In this document: piece by piece, positions 1-8,042 of the stretch
Layout: each line of letters starts with the position of its first letter
How positions within the stretch are numbered: the stretch's first letter is position 1
NCBI RefSeq assembly: GCF_014649955.1
Contig: NZ_BMUA01000016.1
Location: forward strand, 119,813-183,812
Source: Streptomyces violascens
Lineage (GTDB): Bacteria; Actinomycetota; Actinomycetes; Streptomycetales; Streptomycetaceae
Direction of reading: 5' to 3'
DNA: 64,000 nt
Made by a program: the position numbers and the translations under genes
The notes under the pieces: generated by a model
Database searches by the model: none
Told to the model about the DNA's origin: nothing
Seen by the model: only the letters and a program-made list of their open reading frames with translations

Positions 1-1358
1 GTCCAGGCCTGCGCGCCGGGCGGTCGCTTCGGATGCAGCGCCCGGGTCCTCGCCATCGCCCGCTCCCCCGCCGCCATGACGGCGGGACGGTCCATGGCCC
101 AGCCGACCGCCTTCATCGCCGCCTTCTCCAGGCGGTGTCCCCGCCCGCCCTGGCCTGCGACCTTCTCGCGGAGGTGGACCAGGACTTCCGGGATGTCGAT
201 CGCCACCGGGCACACCTCGTAGCAGGCGCCGCACAGCGAGGAGGCGTACGGCAGCGAGGCGTCGATCCCGCTCGTCGTGCCGCGGAGTTGAGGGGTGAGG
301 ATGGCGCCGATGGGGCCCGGGTAGACCGAGCCGTACGCGTGGCCGCCGGCGCGTTCGTACACCGGGCACACGTTGAGGCAGGCCGAGCAGCGGATGCAGC
401 GCAGCGCCTGGCGGCCGATGTCGTCGGCAAGCGCGTCGGTGCGGCCGTTGTCGAGCAGGACGAGGTGGAAGGTCTGGGGGCCGTCACCGTCGGCGGTACC
501 GGTCCACATGCTCGTGTACGGGTTCATCCGCTCGGCCGTCGAGGAGCGCGGCAGGGTCTGGAGGAACACTTCCAGGTCCTGCCAGGTGGGGACCACCTTT
601 TCGATGCCGACGACCGAGATCAGGGTCTCGGGCAGGGTCAGGCACATGCGCCCGTTGCCCTCGGACTCGAAGACGACCAGGGTGCCGGTCTCGGCGACCA
701 TGAAGTTGGCGCCCGAGATTCCCACCTTGGCGCGCAGGAATTTCTCGCGCAGATGCAGTCGGGCCGCCTCGGCGAGGTCGGCGGGCGTGTCGGTGAGCCC
801 GTCGGGGGCGGGCCTGCCCCAACTGCCCATCTTTTCGAGGAAGATGTCGCGGATCTCGCCGCGGTTGCGGTGAATGGCCGGGACGAGGATGTGCGAGGGC
901 CGGTCGTCGCCGAGCTGGACGATGAGCTCGGCGAGGTCGGTCTCGTAGGCGTGGATGCCTTCGGCGGCGAGCGCCTCGTTGAGGCCGATCTCCTGGGTGG
1001 CCATGGACTTCACCTTGACCACCTCCGTCTCACCGGTGGCCTTGATCAGGTCGGCGACGATCCGGTTGGCCTCGTCCGCGTCGGCGGCCCAGTGGACGGT
1101 GCCCCCGGCCGCGGTGACCGACTCCTCCAACTGCACCAGATAGCGGTCGAGGTGGCGGAGGGTGTCGTCCTTGATGCGCTTGCCGGCCTCGCGCAGCTGC
1201 TGCCAGTCGGCGAGTTCGGCGACCGCCTTGGCTCGCTTGTCGCGGATGGTGTGCGTGGCGTGACGCAGATTGCCGCGCAGGGTGGTGTCGCGTACGGCGT
1301 CGTGGGCCGCCCGGGGGAACGGAGGGAACGCCGGCATGCCGACGAAGGTGCCGCTCAT
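1..1358 (-). CDS. lutB: LutB-like iron-sulfur protein of lactate oxidation (3' end outside window)
   Basis: Reading from the ATG at 1358, 452 codons stay open to the window edge, so the C-terminus is missing. The protein starts MSGTFVGMPAFP and carries the LutB layout: a large N-terminal LUD domain with AKVGISGANFMVAETGT, then two ferredoxin-type cysteine motifs, CIRCSACLNVCP and CGACYEVCP, for 4Fe-4S clusters. In known systems LutB works with LutA and LutC in the cytoplasm to oxidise L-lactate to pyruvate. The start overlaps the lutA stop as ATGA, so the two are translationally coupled. lutC would be expected just beyond the left edge. Family assignment is firm; the substrate is by analogy. 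Confidence 0.9.
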   Translation of the reverse strand, partial: MSGTFVGMPAFPPFPRAAHDAVRDTTLRGNLRHATHTIRDKRAKAVAELADWQQLREAGKRIKDDTLRHLDRYLVQLEESVTAAGGTVHWAADADEANRIVADLIKATGETEVVKVKSMATQEIGLNEALAAEGIHAYETDLAELIVQLGDDRPSHILVPAIHRNRGEIRDIFLEKMGSWGRPAPDGLTDTPADLAEAARLHLREKFLRAKVGISGANFMVAETGTLVVFESEGNGRMCLTLPETLISVVGIEKVVPTWQDLEVFLQTLPRSSTAERMNPYTSMWTGTADGDGPQTFHLVLLDNGRTDALADDIGRQALRCIRCSACLNVCPVYERAGGHAYGSVYPGPIGAILTPQLRGTTSGIDASLPYASSLCGACYEVCPVAIDIPEVLVHLREKVAGQGGRGHRLEKAAMKAVGWAMDRPAVMAAGERAMARTRALHPKRPPGAQAW

Positions 1359-2110
1359 ACGTGGGGCTCCGCTTCCGTGCTGCCCAGGATCTCGGCGATG
1401 TGCAGGGCCCGCAGCGGGGCGTCCTGGCGGTGGAGGATGCCGCCGAGGTGCATCAGGCAGGAGTTGTCGGCGCCGCACAGCACCTCGGCTCCGGTGGCGG
1501 CGGCGTTGCGTACCTTGTCGGTGCCCATCGCCGCCGAGACGTCCGGGTTCTTGACGGCGAAGGTGCCGCCGAAGCCGCAGCACTCCTCGGCGCCGGGCAG
1601 TTCGCGCAGCTCCAGGCCCTTGACCGCTTCGAGGAGCCGGCGCGGCCGGTCGCCGAGGCCGAGCAGGCGCAGGCCGTGGCAGGAAGGGTGGTAGGTGACC
1701 GTGTGCGGGAAGTACGCGCCGACGTCGGTCGTGCCGAGTACGTCGACGAGGAACTCGGTCAGCTCGTACATGCGCGGCACGAGAAACTCCGCGGCCTCGG
1801 CCAGGTCGGCGCCCCGCCGCTGCGCTGCGGCTCTGCGCGCGATGCGGGGATAGTTGTCGCGGACCATCGCCGCACAGGAGCCGGAGGGGGTGACGATGTG
1901 GTCGTAGCCCTCGAAGACCCGGCCCATCCGGCGCACCAGTGGCTCGGTCTCGTGCCGGTAGCCCGTATTGAACTGCGGCTGCCCGCAGCACGTCTGCCCG
2001 GCCGGGAAGTCGACCTCGACCCCGAGCCGTTCGAGCAGCTTCACCGTCGCGATGCCGGTGGCCGGGTACACCGCGTCATTGACGCAGGTGACGAAGAGTG
2101 CGACTCGCAT
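1355..2110 (-). CDS. lutA: LutA-like cysteine-rich (CCG domain) subunit of lactate oxidation
   Basis: This 251-residue protein begins MRVALFVTCVNDAVYP, the usual LutA N-terminus, and has two CCG domains: TCCGQPQFNTG near residue 42 and ECCGFGGTFAVKNP near residue 186. These cysteine-rich domains bind a non-cubane iron-sulfur cluster in related heterodisulfide-reductase-type proteins. It is the first gene of the lut operon and overlaps lutB by four bases. No Shine-Dalgarno sequence is visible before the ATG, so translation may be leaderless. The promoter should lie in 2111-2252. Length and motifs match the family fully. Confidence 0.92.
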   Translation of the reverse strand: MRVALFVTCVNDAVYPATGIATVKLLERLGVEVDFPAGQTCCGQPQFNTGYRHETEPLVRRMGRVFEGYDHIVTPSGSCAAMVRDNYPRIARRAAAQRRGADLAEAAEFLVPRMYELTEFLVDVLGTTDVGAYFPHTVTYHPSCHGLRLLGLGDRPRRLLEAVKGLELRELPGAEECCGFGGTFAVKNPDVSAAMGTDKVRNAAATGAEVLCGADNSCLMHLGGILHRQDAPLRALHIAEILGSTEAEPHV

Positions 2111-2221
2111 GGTCGGAGGATATGCCGCGCGAGTGGTTCAGGGTAGGACCGTGATCAGCGGAGATTACGGCCGAATCGGGGCATGCGTTCCGGAAGCCAG
2201 TGCATAGACATCGGACAACTC

Positions 2222-2250
2222 CCTTGCGTGAACGGGTAGTTGACGCAAGG
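2222..2250. terminator. Inverted repeat just after the P450 stop, likely terminator
   Basis: An 8-bp perfect inverted repeat, CCTTGCGT at 2222-2229 and ACGCAAGG at 2243-2250 with a 13-nt loop, starts two bases beyond the P450 stop codon. Its position suggests a transcription terminator for that minus-strand gene. There is no T-tract, as is common in Streptomyces. A regulatory role for the lut promoter, which shares this gap, cannot be excluded. Confidence 0.45.
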
Positions 2251-2252
2251 AC

Positions 2253-3512
2253 TCACCACACCAGCGGAAGTTCCTCCGGCGAGCGGTGGATCATCGTGGG
2301 GCGCATGACGACGGGTCTCTCCTCGGCCAGGCGCAGTCCCGGCAGCCGAGTCGTCAGGAGTTCCAGGGTGATCCGGAGCTGTTCGCGGGCCAGGGCGGAG
2401 CCCGGGCAGCCGTGCACGCCGTACCCGAAGGCGAGGTGGCGCGCGGGCGGGCGGGTGATGTCGAAGACGTCGGGGCGTTCATGGCGGCTCGGGTCGCGGT
2501 TGGCGGATCCGAACGCGACGAACACCACGGCCCCGACGGGGAGTTCGGTGCCGGACAGGACGACCGGGCGGGTCGTGATGCGGCGGAAGCCCTGGATCGG
2601 GCTGTCGTAGCGGGCGGCCTCCTCGACGGCGGCCGGGATCAACTCGGTCTTCCGGCAGAGGAGTTCCCACTGTGTGGGGTGGTGCATCAGGTGCAGCAGC
2701 GTCGAGCCGATCAGCGCGCTCGTGGTGAGGTGCCCGGCGAGCAGGAAGTTCTGCAGATGGGCCACCATCTCGTGGCGCTCGTCCAGGGTGAGCTCGGTGG
2801 TGGGCGACTCGCCGCCCGGAGCGAGTGCGCTGATCAGCGAGGTGCACAGGTCGTCCCGGGGGTGGGCGTGCCGTGCTCGTACGTAGGTGTCGAGGAGGTG
2901 CTGCATCTCGACGACGTCGCGGGCCGCCGCGAGCTGGTCCCTCTCGGACATCGGCCGGAACAGGAGCTGCTCGGCGCGGTAGCCGCCGTGCACGACGAGC
3001 GGGACGTCCGCCTCGTCGAGGCCCACCAGGCGGCCGATGACCTGGCCGGGCAGTTTGAGCGCGAACTCCGCCATGAGGTCGGCCGAGCCACGGTCCGCGA
3101 AGGCGTCGATCAGCTCGGTGGCACGCTCCACCGCGTACGGCACGACCGCGGCGACGTGTGCGGGCGAGAGGCCGTGCACAATCGGGGCGCGCAGCCGCTG
3201 GTGCAGGGCCCCGTCGGAGCTGACCACGACGGGGCGGCCGCCGAATCCGCGGCCCATCTCGGCGAGCACCGTGGGCCCCGGCAGAACGTCGGGACGCAGC
3301 ACATTGGCGGAGGAGAACGCCTCGGGGCGGCGCAGGACTTCGCGTACGTCCGCGTCCCGGGCCACCAGCCAGGCGTCGAGCTCCGGCACGAAGGTCAGTC
3401 CTTCGGCGTGCCGGGCCCGCGCATAGTGCGGATAGGGGTCGCGCTGCAGCGCGTCGAGCCGAGCGTGCTCATGCCTGTCCACAGGCCCATCGTCTACGAC
3501 GTCCGGCCACAT
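2253..3512 (-). CDS. Cytochrome P450
   Basis: A 419-residue class I bacterial P450. The I-helix segment AGHLTTSA, the K-helix EEAARYDSP with a following arginine, and the haem-binding loop FGYGVHGCPG with the thiolate Cys369 are all present. The protein is soluble and would need a ferredoxin and reductase, neither of which is encoded nearby. In the I-helix the acid before the conserved Thr is replaced by His (GHLTT rather than G-D/E-T-T). This is unusual and may affect oxygen activation. It stands alone between the lut operon and the aldolase operon, so its substrate cannot be inferred. Confidence 0.93.
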   Translation of the reverse strand: MWPDVVDDGPVDRHEHARLDALQRDPYPHYARARHAEGLTFVPELDAWLVARDADVREVLRRPEAFSSANVLRPDVLPGPTVLAEMGRGFGGRPVVVSSDGALHQRLRAPIVHGLSPAHVAAVVPYAVERATELIDAFADRGSADLMAEFALKLPGQVIGRLVGLDEADVPLVVHGGYRAEQLLFRPMSERDQLAAARDVVEMQHLLDTYVRARHAHPRDDLCTSLISALAPGGESPTTELTLDERHEMVAHLQNFLLAGHLTTSALIGSTLLHLMHHPTQWELLCRKTELIPAAVEEAARYDSPIQGFRRITTRPVVLSGTELPVGAVVFVAFGSANRDPSRHERPDVFDITRPPARHLAFGYGVHGCPGSALAREQLRITLELLTTRLPGLRLAEERPVVMRPTMIHRSPEELPLVW

Positions 3513-3547
3513 CGGAAGAGCGCCGTACGGGCGGAACGTGGCGCTTT

Positions 3548-3580
3548 CGCCGCCGGAACCCTGCCGGGGGCCCGGCGGCG
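3548..3580. terminator. GC-rich hairpin, likely terminator of the aldolase operon
   Basis: CGCCGCCGG at 3548-3556 pairs perfectly with CCGGCGGCG at 3572-3580 across a 15-nt loop. It lies 12 bases beyond the stop codon of the minus-strand aldolase gene, in the 80-bp gap before the P450 start, and fits a rho-independent-type terminator without a U-tract. Confidence 0.5.
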
Positions 3581-3592
3581 GGCGCGTACACC

Positions 3593-4450
3593 TCAGGCGG
3601 TCCGGTCGAGCACCCCGATGAGGCGGGTGACGGTCGCGGCCATCGCCTGGCGGCCGACCGTCAGATAGGTGCGGGCGTCCACCGCTTCGGGGTGGGCGGC
3701 GAGATAGGCGCGGATCGCGTCGGTCATGGCGATGTTCAGCGCGGTGCCGATGTTGACCTTGGCGATGCCGCCGGCCACCGCGGCCGACAGTGCGTCGTCC
3801 GGGACGCCGGACGAGCCGTGCAGGACCAGCGGAACCCGCAGCGCGTCGTCGAGCCCGGCGAGGAGGGCGTGGTCCAGTTCGGCGGTGCGCGAGGTCATGG
3901 CGTGGACGCTGCCGATGGCGACGGCGAGCGCGTCGACGCCCGACTCGGCGACGAACTGCCGCGCCTCGTCGGGGTCGGTGCGCGCACCGGGCGCGTGCGC
4001 GTCAAGGGGCGCCTTGCCGTCCTTGCCGCCGACCTCCCCCAACTCGGCCTCGATCCACAGCCCTTGGGTGTGCGCCCAATCGGCGGCGGCCCTCGTCGCG
4101 GCCAGGTTCTCCTCGTACGGCAGATGGGCCGCGTCGTACATCGCGGAACTGAATCCGGCGTCGGCGGCCTGGCGCAGGAGTTCGTCCTGCTTGACGTGGT
4201 CGAGGTGGAGCGCGACCGGTACGGCGGCGGCTTCGGCGGCCGCGGCGGCGGCGCGGGCGAGCGGCAGGACCCGGCCGTAGCGGAACTTGACCACGTTCTC
4301 GCTCACCTGGAGGACGACCGGCGACTTGGCTGCCTCGGCGCCCGCGATGACGGCCTCGGCGTGTTCCAGCGTGATGATGTTGAAGGCCGCGACGGCGCGG
4401 CGTTTGGCGGCGGCATCGGCGACGAGTGTGCCGGTCCGGGCGAGTGGCAT
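3593..4450 (-). CDS. Class II fructose/tagatose-bisphosphate aldolase family protein
   Basis: A 285-residue zinc-dependent aldolase of the FbaA/GatY/KbaY family. It opens with the typical PLARTGTLVADA and AAFNIITLEHAEAV segments. HLDHVKQDE carries the zinc-binding His and catalytic Asp, and VLHGSSGVPD forms part of the phosphate/zinc site. It lies 54 bp downstream of the SIS-domain isomerase gene on the same strand, an arrangement seen in amino-sugar (GalNAc/GlcNAc) and tagatose catabolism, where it would cleave a ketose bisphosphate to triose phosphates. A good Shine-Dalgarno (AAGGGGAAG) precedes the ATG. The exact substrate is not decided by sequence alone. Confidence 0.88.
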   Translation of the reverse strand: MPLARTGTLVADAAAKRRAVAAFNIITLEHAEAVIAGAEAAKSPVVLQVSENVVKFRYGRVLPLARAAAAAAEAAAVPVALHLDHVKQDELLRQAADAGFSSAMYDAAHLPYEENLAATRAAADWAHTQGLWIEAELGEVGGKDGKAPLDAHAPGARTDPDEARQFVAESGVDALAVAIGSVHAMTSRTAELDHALLAGLDDALRVPLVLHGSSGVPDDALSAAVAGGIAKVNIGTALNIAMTDAIRAYLAAHPEAVDARTYLTVGRQAMAATVTRLIGVLDRTA

Positions 4451-4504
4451 CAGTGCTTCCCCTTCACCTGTGTCACGTAGGTCGGTGTCACGCGTTCGTC
4501 TGCG

Positions 4505-5389
4505 TCAGGAGCCGTCGAGGATGACCGAGCGGGTGAGGTGGCGCGGCCGGTCCGGGTCGAGTCCGCGGGCGGCCGCGACGGCGACGGCGAGGCGCTGCGC
4601 GCGGACGAGTTCGGCGAGCGGGTCGAGGCGGCCCTCGATCCACAGGGCGCCGGTGGCGGCCACCTGTTCGGCCAGGCCCTCGGGGGCCTGGCCGAACATC
4701 CAGGTGGCGGTCGTGGTGGTGGAGATGCTGATGGGGCCGTGGCGGTACTCCATCGCCGGGTAGGCCTCGGTCCAGGACAGGGACGCCTCGCGCATCTTGA
4801 GGGCGGCTTCCTGGGCGAGCCCGTTGGTCCAGCCGCGGCCGAGGAAGCTGAACTGGGTCGATTCCACGAGGCCTTCGGGCAGCGGCTCGGCGAGCGCGGT
4901 GCGGGCGTCGGCGACGGCCTGCTCGGTGTGCAGCCCGAGGTGGGCGCGGAGCAGCGTGAACGCGGTGGTGGCGAAGCGGGTCTGGACGACCGACTCCTCG
5001 TCCGCGAAGTCGAGCAGCACGATGTCGTCGGCGGCCCGCATCACCGGGGTCGCGGGGTCGGCCGTGACGGCGGTGGTACGGGTCCGGCCGCGCACCAGCG
5101 CGAGGAGGTCGAGCACCTCGGTGGTGGTACCGGAACGGGTCAGGGCGACGACCCGGTCGTAGCTGCGCGAGGCGGGGAATTCGGAGGCGGCGAAGGCGTC
5201 GGTCTCACCCAGGCCCGCGCTCTCGCGGAGCGCGGCGACGGCCTGCGCCATGAAGAAGGAAGTGCCGCAGCCGACGACGGCGACCCGCTCGCCGGGGGCC
5301 GGCAGGGCGTCCTTGTGCTGGACGGCCAGTTCGGCCGCCCGCTTCCAGCATTCGGGCTGACTGCTCAGTTCGTTCGCGACATGGCTCAT
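4505..5389 (-). CDS. SIS-domain sugar-phosphate isomerase/deaminase (AgaS/GlmS-isomerase type)
   Basis: The start at 5389 (MSHVANELSSQP) is chosen because GGAGGGTGGGAG precedes it; an upstream in-frame ATG at 5479 would run through the divergent promoter. The 294-residue protein has two SIS domains. VAVVGCGTSFFMAQAVAAL begins the first sugar-binding site, SRSYDRVVALTRSGTTTEV follows it, and the conserved MEYRHGP motif is near residue 219. Such proteins isomerise or deaminate amino-sugar phosphates. It is the first gene of an operon with the class II aldolase and is divergent from a DeoR regulator, which supports a role in amino-sugar or ketose use. Confidence 0.88.
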   Translation of the reverse strand: MSHVANELSSQPECWKRAAELAVQHKDALPAPGERVAVVGCGTSFFMAQAVAALRESAGLGETDAFAASEFPASRSYDRVVALTRSGTTTEVLDLLALVRGRTRTTAVTADPATPVMRAADDIVLLDFADEESVVQTRFATTAFTLLRAHLGLHTEQAVADARTALAEPLPEGLVESTQFSFLGRGWTNGLAQEAALKMREASLSWTEAYPAMEYRHGPISISTTTTATWMFGQAPEGLAEQVAATGALWIEGRLDPLAELVRAQRLAVAVAAARGLDPDRPRHLTRSVILDGS

Positions 5390-5440
5390 GCCGGGCTCCC
5401 ACCCTCCGAAATCTGACACTCTCTGGACCTGACGCGCACA

Positions 5441-5486
5441 TGCTTGTTTCTGCAAAATATAGCTCGCTTTCGAGCACAATCAAGCA
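5441..5486. promoter_or_regulatory. Nested inverted repeat, candidate DeoR operator
   Basis: The divergent promoter region contains TGCTTGTTTCTGC (5441-5453) and GCACAATCAAGCA (5474-5486). These are inverted copies matching at 11 of 13 positions. Between the arms sits a second palindrome, GCTCG-CTTT-CGAGC (5462-5475). T-rich half-sites of this kind are typical for DeoR-family sugar regulators. The position between the isomerase and regulator genes suggests control of both. Confidence 0.6.
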
Positions 5487-5545
5487 TCCAGCCGTGCGCT
5501 AAGGTCATTACGGACGGTTACCGGTACGAAGAATGGAGGGCGCGG

Positions 5546-6325
5546 ATGTCTCGCGATGCCCGCTGGCAGACGCTCCTCGAACTGCTCGTGGAGCAGGGCC
5601 GCCTGGACGTCGACGAGGCGGCGACCGCCCTCGGGGTCTCCGCCGCGACGATCCGCCGCGACTTCGACCAGCTCGCCGAGCAGCAGATGCTGGTGCGCAC
5701 CCGGGGCGGCGCGCTCGTCCACGGCGTCTCCTACGAGCTCCCGCTGCGCTACAAGACCGCGCGCCAGGCCTCAGAGAAGCAGCGCATCGCGAAGGCGGTG
5801 GCGGACCTGGTCGCCCCGGGCGAGGCGGTCGGCCTCACCGGCGGCACCACCACGACGGAGGTCGCCCGCGCCCTGGCCGTACGGCCCGAACTGGCCGCCG
5901 GATCACCGGCGTTGACGATTGTCACCAACGCGCTCAACATCGCGAACGAACTCGCGGTGCGGCCGCAGTTCAAGATCGTGGTGACGGGAGGGGTGGCCCG
6001 CCCCCAGTCGTACGAGCTCACGGGGCCGCTCGCGGGCGGGGTGCTGAATCAGATCACGATGGACGTGGCGGTGCTCGGCGTCGGCGCCTTCGACGTGACG
6101 CACGGAGCCTCGGCCCACGACGAGGACGAGGCCGGCATCAACCGTCTGCTGTGCGAGCGCGCCGAACGGGTCGTGGTGGCCGCCGACTCCACGAAACTGG
6201 GCAAGCGGACGTTCGCCCGAATCTGCGCGACGAGCCAGGTGGGCACGCTGGTGACGGACACGGCAGTCTCGCAGGAGACGGTGACCGCGTTCACGGAGGC
6301 GGGCGTGAGAGTGCTGACGGTCTGA
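5546..6325 (+). CDS. DeoR-family transcriptional regulator
   Basis: The ATG at 5546 is preceded by GGAGGG at 5535-5540, giving a 259-residue protein. The N-terminal winged helix-turn-helix (VDEAATALGVSAATIRRDF) is the DeoR signature. The remainder is the DeoRC sugar-phosphate sensor domain, with GLTGGTTTTEVARAL at about residue 97 and VVAADSTKLGKRTFARI near the C-terminus. It is transcribed away from the isomerase-aldolase operon and probably represses it until a phosphorylated sugar binds. The nested inverted repeat between the two genes is the likely operator. Confidence 0.93.
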   Translation: MSRDARWQTLLELLVEQGRLDVDEAATALGVSAATIRRDFDQLAEQQMLVRTRGGALVHGVSYELPLRYKTARQASEKQRIAKAVADLVAPGEAVGLTGGTTTTEVARALAVRPELAAGSPALTIVTNALNIANELAVRPQFKIVVTGGVARPQSYELTGPLAGGVLNQITMDVAVLGVGAFDVTHGASAHDEDEAGINRLLCERAERVVVAADSTKLGKRTFARICATSQVGTLVTDTAVSQETVTAFTEAGVRVLTV

Positions 6326-6398
6326 GCACCCATCGGCATGACGCCCCGTCAACCAGGGTGCGGGCCAGCCGAGTCGGCCTGTCGGGGGCGGGTGCGCG

Positions 6399-6998
6399 TC
6401 AGCGGATCCGCAGCGCCGGAAAGACGACTGCCTCAAGCAGCCCGAGCAGCGCGTCCTCCCCATGGAAGCGGTCCTCGAAGAGCCGCTCGACGCGCAGCAT
6501 GCCCATGATCATGGGTGCGACGTACCCGATCGCCGGGTTGTCCGCGGCCACCTCGCCCCGCTCGACCCCGCGCCGCAGCATCGCGTCCAGCGCGGCGATC
6601 TCCGGGTTCAGAACGGTCTCGCGCAGGGCTTCGCGCAGGTCGGGGTGCTTGATGTAGGCCTGGCCGACGGCCTCCATCAGCGCCGTGTCGGGGCCCTCGC
6701 GCCGGCCGACCACGCGGGCCGCCTCACGCAGATCCCCGACGAGGGTGCCCGTGTCGATGCCGGTGAAGAACGAGCAGCGCTTCGCACCCAGCGCCGCCGT
6801 CACGAGCACCGGCTTGCTCTTCCACTGCCGATACAGGGTGGCCTTGCCGCACTTGGTGCGCGCGGCCACGCCCTCCATGGTCACGGAGTCGTAGCCGCCC
6901 TCTCTGAGCATGTCGAGCACCGCGTCGTACAGCTCCAGCTCACGCTCGGGGCTGATCTTGCTGCGGCGGGCAGCGGCCGTGGCGGCCTGCGTCGACAT
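6399..6998 (-). CDS. TetR-family transcriptional regulator
   Basis: The ATG at 6998 follows GGAGGGAACG and gives 199 residues; an open frame continues upstream to 7841 but reads through the promoter and the neighbouring gene. The N-terminal HTH is clear (VTMEGVAARTKCGKATLYRQW). The C-terminal half resembles the TetR_C ligand-binding region that begins with GDLREAARVV. It is divergent from the PAP2 gene, and the intergenic region carries a large palindrome built from GAGACG half-sites, so self-repression and control of the PAP2-transporter pair are likely. Confidence 0.92.
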   Translation of the reverse strand: MSTQAATAAARRSKISPERELELYDAVLDMLREGGYDSVTMEGVAARTKCGKATLYRQWKSKPVLVTAALGAKRCSFFTGIDTGTLVGDLREAARVVGRREGPDTALMEAVGQAYIKHPDLREALRETVLNPEIAALDAMLRRGVERGEVAADNPAIGYVAPMIMGMLRVERLFEDRFHGEDALLGLLEAVVFPALRIR

Positions 6999-7057
6999 CG
7001 TTCCCTCCGGAGAAAAACAAGGGGTGCTCCTGCACGTACGAGAGTAGGCTCCGCTCA

Positions 7058-7095
7058 ATCGAGACGCAAACGTATCGAGACGTTTGCGTCTCGAT
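7058..7095. promoter_or_regulatory. Perfect 15-bp inverted repeat, candidate TetR operator
   Basis: ATCGAGACGCAAACG (7058-7072) is an exact reverse complement of CGTTTGCGTCTCGAT (7081-7095), with an 8-bp spacer. The spacer together with the right arm also forms a tighter palindrome, ATCGAGACG-TTTG-CGTCTCGAT (7074-7095). Thus three GAGACG half-sites lie between the TetR start (6998) and the PAP2 start (7170), as expected for a TetR operator controlling both directions. Confidence 0.7.
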
Positions 7096-7169
7096 GAGTT
7101 TCGATCTAGCCTTCCTACGTTTGCTTGTCTTTTTTCCATGTATCGATCCAGGTTCAAAGGGGCCGGAGA

Positions 7170-8042
7170 ATGTTTGCCGGTATAACCACGGGGACGCGTC
7201 GCCAGACCCGTCCCGCCGGACCGGAGACGACCGCTTCCCGGCCGCCCCTGGTACGCGAGCTGCTGCTCGTGACCGCGCTCTTCCTCGTCTACAAGTTCGG
7301 CCGTCAGCTGGCGAACGGGCACGAGGCGAGGGCCTTCGACAACGCCGACCGCGTATGGAGCTGGGAGCGCGCCCTGCACCTGCCCGGCGAGGGCTCCGTG
7401 CAGCATCTGCTGCTGCACGGCGACACGCTCGTCAAGGCGGCCAACACCTTCTACGCGACGGTGCACTTCCCGGCCACGGTGGCCTTCCTGGTCTATCTGT
7501 ACCTGCGCCGCCCGGGCCACTACCTGTGGTCGCGCCGGGTGCTCGCGGGGCTCACCGCCGCCGCCCTCGTGCTGCACATCACGGTCCCGCTCGCCCCGCC
7601 GCGCATGCTCACCACGGCCGGACTCGTCGACACCGCACAGGTCTACGGGCCCTCCGTGTACGCCGCGACGCCGGACAACGACGCCATGGCGAACCAGTTC
7701 GCCGCGATGCCCTCGCTGCACTTCGGCTGGGCACTGATGGTCGCGATCGGTCTGATCATGGCGACCCGGAGCCGCTGGCGGTGGCTGTGGCTGCTGCACC
7801 CCGCACTCACCCTGCTCGTGGTCGTCGGCACCGCGAACCACTACTGGCTGGACGCGATCGTGGCCACCGCGCTCCTGGGGGCGGTCCTCTACTTCGTACC
7901 GGCGCCGAAGCGGCCCACAAGGTTGCCTACGGCATCCAAGGCGGGCCGGCAGGCATCCGTTCCGCAGCAGACGCCCGTCCCCGAACCCGCGCTCGCCTCC
8001 CAGCAGGCACCCGCGCCCCAGCTTTCCGAGGCCGTGCGATGA
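7170..8042 (+). CDS. PAP2-superfamily membrane phosphatase/phosphotransferase
   Basis: The ATG at 7170 (MFAGITTGTRRQ) follows GGGGCCGGAG and yields 290 residues. Several membrane segments are visible (LLLVTALFLVYKF; ATVAFLVYLYL; VLAGLTAAALVLHI; TLLVVVGTANHYW). The PAP2_3-type active-site motifs are MPSLHFGWALM, with the catalytic His, and ANHYWLDAI, with a second His and Asp. This subgroup includes inositolphosphorylceramide-synthase-like enzymes acting on lipid phosphates at the membrane. The last 40 residues are a Pro/Gln-rich tail. The gene overlaps the DMT transporter gene (ATGA), so the two are co-translated, probably under the divergent TetR. Confidence 0.85.
   Translation: MFAGITTGTRRQTRPAGPETTASRPPLVRELLLVTALFLVYKFGRQLANGHEARAFDNADRVWSWERALHLPGEGSVQHLLLHGDTLVKAANTFYATVHFPATVAFLVYLYLRRPGHYLWSRRVLAGLTAAALVLHITVPLAPPRMLTTAGLVDTAQVYGPSVYAATPDNDAMANQFAAMPSLHFGWALMVAIGLIMATRSRWRWLWLLHPALTLLVVVGTANHYWLDAIVATALLGAVLYFVPAPKRPTRLPTASKAGRQASVPQQTPVPEPALASQQAPAPQLSEAVR

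Noticed and set aside
2253..3512. P450 as part of the conservon or azoxy cluster
   Set aside because: It lies more than 14 kb from either and is bounded by its own terminator-like hairpins.
6999..7841. Extension of the TetR frame upstream
   Set aside because: It runs through the operator palindrome and the PAP2 gene on the other strand; the HTH begins properly after the ATG at 6998.
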